Origin: Coemansia sp. RSA 1200
Taxonomy: Eukaryota > Kickxellomycota > Kickxellomycetes > Kickxellales > Kickxellaceae
Direction of reading: 5' to 3'
DNA: 64,000 nt
Assembly (NCBI GenBank): GCA_027578915.1
Contig: JANBTT010000048.1
Location: 52,425 to 116,424, forward strand
Made by a program: the position numbers and the translations under genes. The notes beneath the pieces were generated by a model, which was not told the origin of the DNA, made no database searches, and worked only from the letters and a program-made list of their open reading frames with translations. Below, piece by piece: positions 59,123-64,000 of the stretch (its first letter is position 1; each line of letters starts with the position of its first letter).

Positions 59123-60355
59123 CTAGTTTAGTCTACCTGCGTTCTTCTTTGCACGTCTCGCCGATTGAAACTGCACTAGCTGCGTCCAAACGGCCTTTCC
59201 CCACATTACATATGCCAGTCCAAACAGACCACCCGCAAGATGTGCAACATGGTTGATGCCTTTCCACCGACGAACTAAACCAATTAGATCAAAGGCCATC
59301 ATCGCTGGAAACAACACACTGATTGGGAATGATACAAATGGAATCAGGATAATTGCCAATGGAGCATTCGGATACAGAAGCATCGTTGCGCCAACAACGC
59401 CGTATACTGCTCCGCTGGCGCCTAGCGACGGAATGAGAAGTGTTGGGAAAACCCGTGCAAACGCCTGGCTTGCAAAGCTGGAAAACACGCCTGCAGTCAG
59501 GTAAAAGGCAGTAAACTGCTCCGGACCCATGGCAGATGCGATGACAGTTCCAAAGGATGCCAGCGCAATGTTGTTGAAGGCAAAGTGAACCAGTTCCTTG
59601 TGACTGAATGTGGATGTAAGCATGGTATAAGAGAGATTGGCTTGAGGGTCATGCAAAAAGCTTCTCGTCATCAGGGGAAACAGCCGTGGTATATGCCACA
59701 TGCCGAAAACGACAGCGTTTATCCCCACCAGAGTATATACACATCTCTTGGCTCGCGAGAGAAGATACCACCAATCTGCAGCCGCCACGGCAGTTCGTTT
59801 GAAATTGAATGGAATCCAATGTGGCAACCGTGCTATAAATCGAATTGCTCTTGCGTGGGACAACCCATTGACATTGTGTGACCTATTCACAAGCAAACGA
59901 ACCCGATCATCGTCCATAGTCTCTGAAACACGATTGTCTGAGCTATATTTCCCTGGTATAAATCCCCCAAACAACGTTGAGCCGGTATGTCTGTTACGCT
60001 GTTCCTCCACATATCTAACATATAAATCCGAGCACACACACAAAACGCCCGATGAAAACACCACAAACCATATTGCTGGTCTCAGCAGAGGCAGTTTTTC
60101 ATTGTTCGGCTTCCAGTTGTAGCCTCGTTTATTATGGTATGACTCTCTGTTTGAATAATAGGGTCTGCTTTGAGTAGAACTATTAATAGGAGTGCCAGGT
60201 CTCAACGTGAATCCAGACTTCCAGGAAAGCGGGTCAGGAACAGCGGATGAGCTGCCTGTCAGTGAACCTTTGCGATTAGCAATCAATCTTTTTGAGGCAT
60301 AGCCGATTCGGGAGACGGTCAGCGATGAGCGTGCAACGCTTAGGATGCTAAACAT
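59123..60355 (-). CDS. PCP1: Mitochondrial rhomboid protease Pcp1/PARL
   Basis: A 410-residue intramembrane serine protease of the mitochondrial inner membrane (cleaves Mgm1 and cytochrome c peroxidase in yeast). The N-terminus is Arg/Ser-rich with few acidic residues (mitochondrial presequence). One membrane segment (about 90-110) precedes the rhomboid core: LSYTMLTSTFSHKELVHFAFNN, then the serine motif GASGAVYG near residue 311, and the catalytic His in NHVAHLAGGLFG near 370. This Ser/His pair is intact. ATG 60355. Intronless. Confidence 0.92.
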   Translation of the reverse strand: MFSILSVARSSLTVSRIGYASKRLIANRKGSLTGSSSAVPDPLSWKSGFTLRPGTPINSSTQSRPYYSNRESYHNKRGYNWKPNNEKLPLLRPAIWFVVFSSGVLCVCSDLYVRYVEEQRNRHTGSTLFGGFIPGKYSSDNRVSETMDDDRVRLLVNRSHNVNGLSHARAIRFIARLPHWIPFNFKRTAVAAADWWYLLSRAKRCVYTLVGINAVVFGMWHIPRLFPLMTRSFLHDPQANLSYTMLTSTFSHKELVHFAFNNIALASFGTVIASAMGPEQFTAFYLTAGVFSSFASQAFARVFPTLLIPSLGASGAVYGVVGATMLLYPNAPLAIILIPFVSFPISVLFPAMMAFDLIGLVRRWKGINHVAHLAGGLFGLAYVMWGKAVWTQLVQFQSARRAKKNAGRLN

Positions 60356-60747
60356 TCCTTTAATTCAGATAAAACAGAAAATGGCTAGTGAGTCCAAACA
60401 AAGACAAGCAAGGATGAAGAAATACGAAAGTCGTTCTTGTTGATTCCAAAAGCCGCATCAGCAAGGAAGGGCAGCCCTGATCAGCCCCAATTGTCGCTCT
60501 GCTTGGCCAATAACAATCACCGTATTATAATCTAATCAATTCAGGAAACGATGAAGAAAATTTGCTTTGCTTTTGTTTTGAGCCATTGAACTTTTGTTTC
60601 TCCATACTAACTTCGTGCATCTTGAAAACACTGTTTATTCATAATTATTACCTGGCTTTATATCAGTCAGACCTCTCTTTTCAGGGACAATATCCAGTGA
60701 GCACAACATAAAACGGGCTAAAGGGCCGCAGACCAGAGGACGCATCG
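60356..60747. promoter_or_regulatory. Divergent promoter region of PCP1 and ACL4
   Basis: 392 bp between diverging genes; A/T-rich, no coding evidence. Confidence 0.4.
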
Positions 60748-61878
60748 ATGGGTTCGAGAAGAGGAAAGGCGGCCGCAAAGCTTGCCAAGAGAGGAAAGGA
60801 CACAAGTAAAGGCGCATCGATAAAAGCTAATCCACCGATTGAGGTTCTTCTTGCAAAAACGCAAGAGCTAATGGACGATAACAGATATGACGAAGCGCTA
60901 AAGTGTATAGTCCGCGCCGTTGAAATGGACGATCGAAACACGCAGGCTTTGCTTTTGGCAGCGATCATTCAACTGGAGACAGGCAACATTGAGCCCGCAC
61001 TAAACTGCTTGCTTAAAAGCGTTGAAATTGAACCAGAGCGTGGATTTGAGAAATACATGTATCTTGGACAGATCATGATAGAGCTAGAATCAGTCAAATA
61101 CTTTCAACTAGGCGTGAATGCAATGCGGCGCGATTTAGACGAACTCCCAAAAGACTCAAATCATGCTTCAGTGCTTAAAAGAAAGATGGCAGAGGCATAC
61201 GTTGCTATGACGGAGATATACCTTACTGACTGCTGTTTTGAAGACGATGCTGAAAAGAAATGCGAAGAGTTTCTAACAAACGGTTTGGATATCGATCCCG
61301 AGTGTCCCGAGATCCATCAGACTATGGCTTCCGTTCGGCTTAGTCAGAACCGGTTAGACGACGCACGCGAATGCATACGGCAGAGCATGGCGCTGTGGAT
61401 AGAAAAGGAACAGAATGATCCAAACCAAGTTCCATCATTTGAAACACGCCTGGCGCTGGTACGCCTACTACTAGAAGTGGATGACAAGGATCAGGCGCTG
61501 AGTATTTTGGAACGTTTGCAAAAGGAAGACGACGAAAGCATTGACATGTGGTATCTCTACGGGTGGACATACCACCTGCAGAGCGAAGGGGAAGATCCGA
61601 CTTGTGACAACGACGAGAAGACAGATCTCCTGCATTCATCGCGTGAATGCTTCAACCAGGCAATAAGGCTGGCTGGTTTAATCGATTATGAGAATGATTC
61701 ATTGATTGACCATGCTCGCGAGCTTGTGGCAGCAATCAACACTGTTCTACCGCCTTCTGCAGATGGCGAAACGGATGACGCTGATGAAAATACAATGGGC
61801 GAGGGCCAAGAAGGTGATGCAGAGGACCATGACTGGGAGGATTCGTCTAGCGACGATGATGTTGACATGCAGTCATAG
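60748..61878 (+). CDS. ACL4: Rpl4 assembly chaperone Acl4 (TPR protein)
   Basis: A 376-residue TPR-repeat chaperone; in yeast it binds newly made Rpl4 (uL4) and escorts it to the nucleus. A basic N-terminus (GSRRGKAAAKLAKRGKD) is followed by tandem TPR helices from about 30 to 330. These include the conserved start PIEVLLAKTQELMDDNRYDEALKCIVRAVEMD and the distinctive MYLGQIMIELESVKYFQLGVNAM and DPECPEIHQTMASVRLSQNRLDDARECI. The C-terminus is a strongly acidic tail (DDADENTMGEGQEGDAED onward). ATG 60748 fits. Intronless. Confidence 0.88.
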   Translation: MGSRRGKAAAKLAKRGKDTSKGASIKANPPIEVLLAKTQELMDDNRYDEALKCIVRAVEMDDRNTQALLLAAIIQLETGNIEPALNCLLKSVEIEPERGFEKYMYLGQIMIELESVKYFQLGVNAMRRDLDELPKDSNHASVLKRKMAEAYVAMTEIYLTDCCFEDDAEKKCEEFLTNGLDIDPECPEIHQTMASVRLSQNRLDDARECIRQSMALWIEKEQNDPNQVPSFETRLALVRLLLEVDDKDQALSILERLQKEDDESIDMWYLYGWTYHLQSEGEDPTCDNDEKTDLLHSSRECFNQAIRLAGLIDYENDSLIDHARELVAAINTVLPPSADGETDDADENTMGEGQEGDAEDHDWEDSSSDDDVDMQS

Positions 61879-62803
61879 CGACATGCTAGCTTAACGGTAG
61901 GAGAAGATAACAACTCTATGCTTTGCATGCCTTGAATATATGGTTATCGGCATGCTTTTCAGCCATTTTTGGACCAAACATTAAAATAAATGTCGTACGA
62001 TTTAAAAGAACAATGATAAGTTCTAGTGGGATTATAAGAGTGGGGGAATGGTATAATGAATCAGCCGTAGGTCTTTTGCCCTTGTAATAGTTTCAGACTC
62101 CGTTGTTTATGACAAATAAATAAATAAGTTACACTGGAAAATACGGAAGCAGATTATATCACTACATTGAACTCAGGTAGAAGAGTAAGTACAAGTAAGT
62201 AGATGACGTGTTAACTAGACTATTCCATGAAACAGTTTAGTCTGTTAGTGCAAAGTTTAGAAGTGTTTTAACTATACGCGTTATCTTGATACGCTCTGCC
62301 CTACGCTGGGAATTAACCCTCACCATCGTCCCTCAAAACAAACTTTCTACAGCATTTTGCCGACCAGACCGTCGTTTGGTCGAAAAGAAAAACAGCAGCT
62401 TTAAGGATACGGTTTGTGTTTATCCCCTTTGTCATTTGCACTGCTGTGCATGCGCATCCGCGCAAAATGAATTGTATCACAATTTTACGTGGAAAAGGGG
62501 CGAAAAAGAAACCCGTTTGCGTCTTTCAAGGACTTCCGGGGATCGACATGTACTCCCTTTTTAACCAGTAAAGTTCCCTTTTTCTTTCAACATTTCTCCT
62601 TTTCTATTTTCTGAAAGTAAAAACAATCATTTAAAACCGCCGTTGTTTACGCTGGTCCAAAGCGTACTCTCTTGTCTCCTAACATTTCATCTCAACTTTT
62701 TGTCCTTTGTTTTTCCTATACCCTCCGATACGCTTTTTCCTCGCTTAGCATCACTTTTCATAGCCAAAGAACCCCCCACCAATAACACTAGCATTTTTCT
62801 ATA
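61879..62803. other. Intergenic region upstream of the GPI-anchored protein gene
   Basis: About 925 bp. The last about 200 bp before the ATG is pyrimidine-rich (repeated TTCTTTC, TCTCCTTTTC), typical of a strongly expressed fungal gene. No coding exon or RNA gene. Confidence 0.45.
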
Positions 62804-63469
62804 ATGAAACTCATCAACGCCGCATCCGCTCTTCTTCTTGCTGCCTCCCTTACCATGGCAGCCGACGAGGCCGTTTGGAAAATCACTGACTTGGACAGCG
62901 GCGAGCGCGAGAACCTGTGTGACCGCCAGATCCAGACGTGCCAGAACAACTGCGGCGGACCTGACGAGGCGCCTATGGCATTCTGCAATCCAGACACCAT
63001 GGGGTGGGGCTGTGGGTGCAAGAGCAACACGCCGACATTCAAGTCCTGGAACTGGCCCGTGCCTGCAAGAGACTGTGCTGGCTCGCTTGCAATCTGCAAA
63101 GAAAACTGCGGCTCCCAGTCTGGCGACCGCAACAAGTGCTACGAGGACTGCTCGACGTCGCACCAGTGCAACACTGAGGACGCACCGGTCTCCTACACCA
63201 ACACCACCAAATTTGATGTTCCTCCGGCGTATGTTGGTCCTGCAGTCTCATACAAGGGCGAAGATCTGGGCGACCTGAACGACGGTAACGACCGCACCAA
63301 CCTCGGCTCCAGCAGCTCTGCAAACTCCGAAACAAACGAAGCCAAGGACGACAACAGCGATGCTGTAGACTCCTCATCTGATACTTCCTCCGCCACTGGT
63401 CCTCTGTTGAAATCGGCTGGGATGGCCCTGCTTACTTTCACCGTTGCTACTGCAGCTTCCATGTTTTAA
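62804..63469 (+). CDS. GPI-anchored cysteine-rich surface protein (DUF7707-like)
   Basis: A 221-residue predicted cell-surface protein. The signal peptide is residues 1-19 (MKLINAASALLLAASLTMA) and cleavage is likely near the Ala-Ala-Asp that follows. The mature domain (about 20-130) has 12 cysteines in paired blocks such as LCDRQIQTCQNNC, CGC, CKENC and CYEDC, together with conserved Trp and Asn residues. A single N-glycosylation-type NTT occurs after it. A Ser/Asp/Asn-rich stalk and a hydrophobic C-terminal tail (SAGMALLTFTVATAASMF) after a small-residue site give a GPI-anchor signal. Function unknown; a wall or adhesion role is inferred. ATG 62804; C/G-biased codons suggest high expression. 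Confidence 0.85.
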   Translation: MKLINAASALLLAASLTMAADEAVWKITDLDSGERENLCDRQIQTCQNNCGGPDEAPMAFCNPDTMGWGCGCKSNTPTFKSWNWPVPARDCAGSLAICKENCGSQSGDRNKCYEDCSTSHQCNTEDAPVSYTNTTKFDVPPAYVGPAVSYKGEDLGDLNDGNDRTNLGSSSSANSETNEAKDDNSDAVDSSSDTSSATGPLLKSAGMALLTFTVATAASMF

Positions 63470-64000
63470 TATTTGTTATCGACAAGCTTATTTACGTTAA
63501 CGAATCCTTTTTCTCTTTCTACTTCCAGAATTTCACGAGTAAACCGCGTTAGTATTATTATTGTCTGTGCCACAGGGCATTGTTTGAAAATGGAACACTG
63601 AGTGTAACGGGGTATGTTAAAGAACTTTGAAAGTTGATTCTATTGAAAATAAGATGAAGATCGACTGAAGAATCCTCTTGTTGCACCAGCGGATCAAGGG
63701 AAACCCGCTGAATATGATACTGGGGGGAGTATGGATACCCCCACGGAGCACCTCGCACAAGATTGATCAGCGAAAATCGGGATTAGATTCATTTATCGAA
63801 TATAATAAGCATTATTATGTAGATTTTGAAAATAAAACAATTTAGCGGGGTTGGAGAGGCCCTAGCCCAATACATTCGTTAGCCTGATGGCTACTCAGAA
63901 TTGACTTTGCTTATCGAAGTTAAGCAACATTACCTGGATAATATTTACCGATGTGATAAAGGATATTCCAGACAATTTTATTAACCAAATATTTTTTTGG
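63470..64000. other. A/T-rich end region, no supported gene
   Basis: Contains the 3' end of the GPI-protein gene. A minus-strand open piece (about 63790-63558) reads RGAPWGYPYSPQYHIQ, then DPLVQQEDSSVDLHLIF; it could be a decayed reverse transcriptase-like fragment but this is weak. The rest is A/T-rich with no recognisable feature. Confidence 0.35.

Noticed and set aside
63670..63720. Resemblance to the 5' end of 28S rRNA (ACCCGCTGAA)
   Set aside because: Only about ten bases match; flanking sequence does not continue as rRNA.

Overview
The window looks like a nuclear contig of an intron-poor filamentous fungus. The evidence is ERMES subunit Mmm1, a Rim15/Cek1-type kinase, a Kcs1-type inositol kinase, Gpi13, mitochondrial Pcp1 and a fungal-type GPI-anchored cysteine-rich protein. 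Genes are compact, intergenic DNA is A/T- and pyrimidine-rich, and only three genes show clear introns. My best guess is an early-diverging lineage such as Kickxellomycotina (Coemansia-like). That is an inference from style and gene content, not a proof.

Layout. 1-8 kb: ARF1 GTPase, a small secreted protein (minus), a doubtful minus-strand spliced locus, NC2-alpha (first exon and intron recovered here), a BTB protein and Get1. 8-14.6 kb: a TTC7/Ypp1 subunit of the PI4-kinase complex, rebuilt from three exons, and CPSF2/Cft2. 14.6-18.1 kb: an A/T-rich stretch without host genes that contains the C-terminal nuclease half of a Fanzor (eukaryotic TnpB-like) protein. 18.1-27.8 kb: Dbp6/DDX51 helicase, AC19 (Rpc19), eIF3e, ribosomal protein eL6, mitochondrial ribosomal protein mL49 (two exons) and mitochondrial tyrosyl-tRNA synthetase. 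27.9-37.6 kb: Gpi13/PIG-O, an AKTIP-like inactive E2, a zinc-ribbon protein resembling the C18orf21/Snm1 group, an unrecognised basic-tailed protein and a class I methyltransferase. 38-55 kb: a very large Rim15-like kinase (about 2,887 aa), Mmm1 with a long C-terminal extension, and a Kcs1-type inositol hexakisphosphate kinase. 57.8-63.5 kb: Set5/SMYD5-like SET protein, rhomboid Pcp1/PARL, Rpl4 chaperone Acl4 and a GPI-anchored cysteine-rich surface protein. The last 530 bp is A/T-rich and has no supported gene.

The genes do not form one pathway. Gene expression (NC2-alpha, CPSF2, Dbp6, AC19, eIF3e, eL6, Acl4, Set5) and membrane or lipid homeostasis (ARF1, Get1, Ypp1, Gpi13, Mmm1, Pcp1) predominate. 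Rim15 and Kcs1 are both nutrient or phosphate signalling factors in yeasts. The least ordinary element is the Fanzor remnant with a structured segment directly downstream. Starts were chosen at ATG codons; several long open frames extend upstream through non-ATG codons and those extensions were not used.
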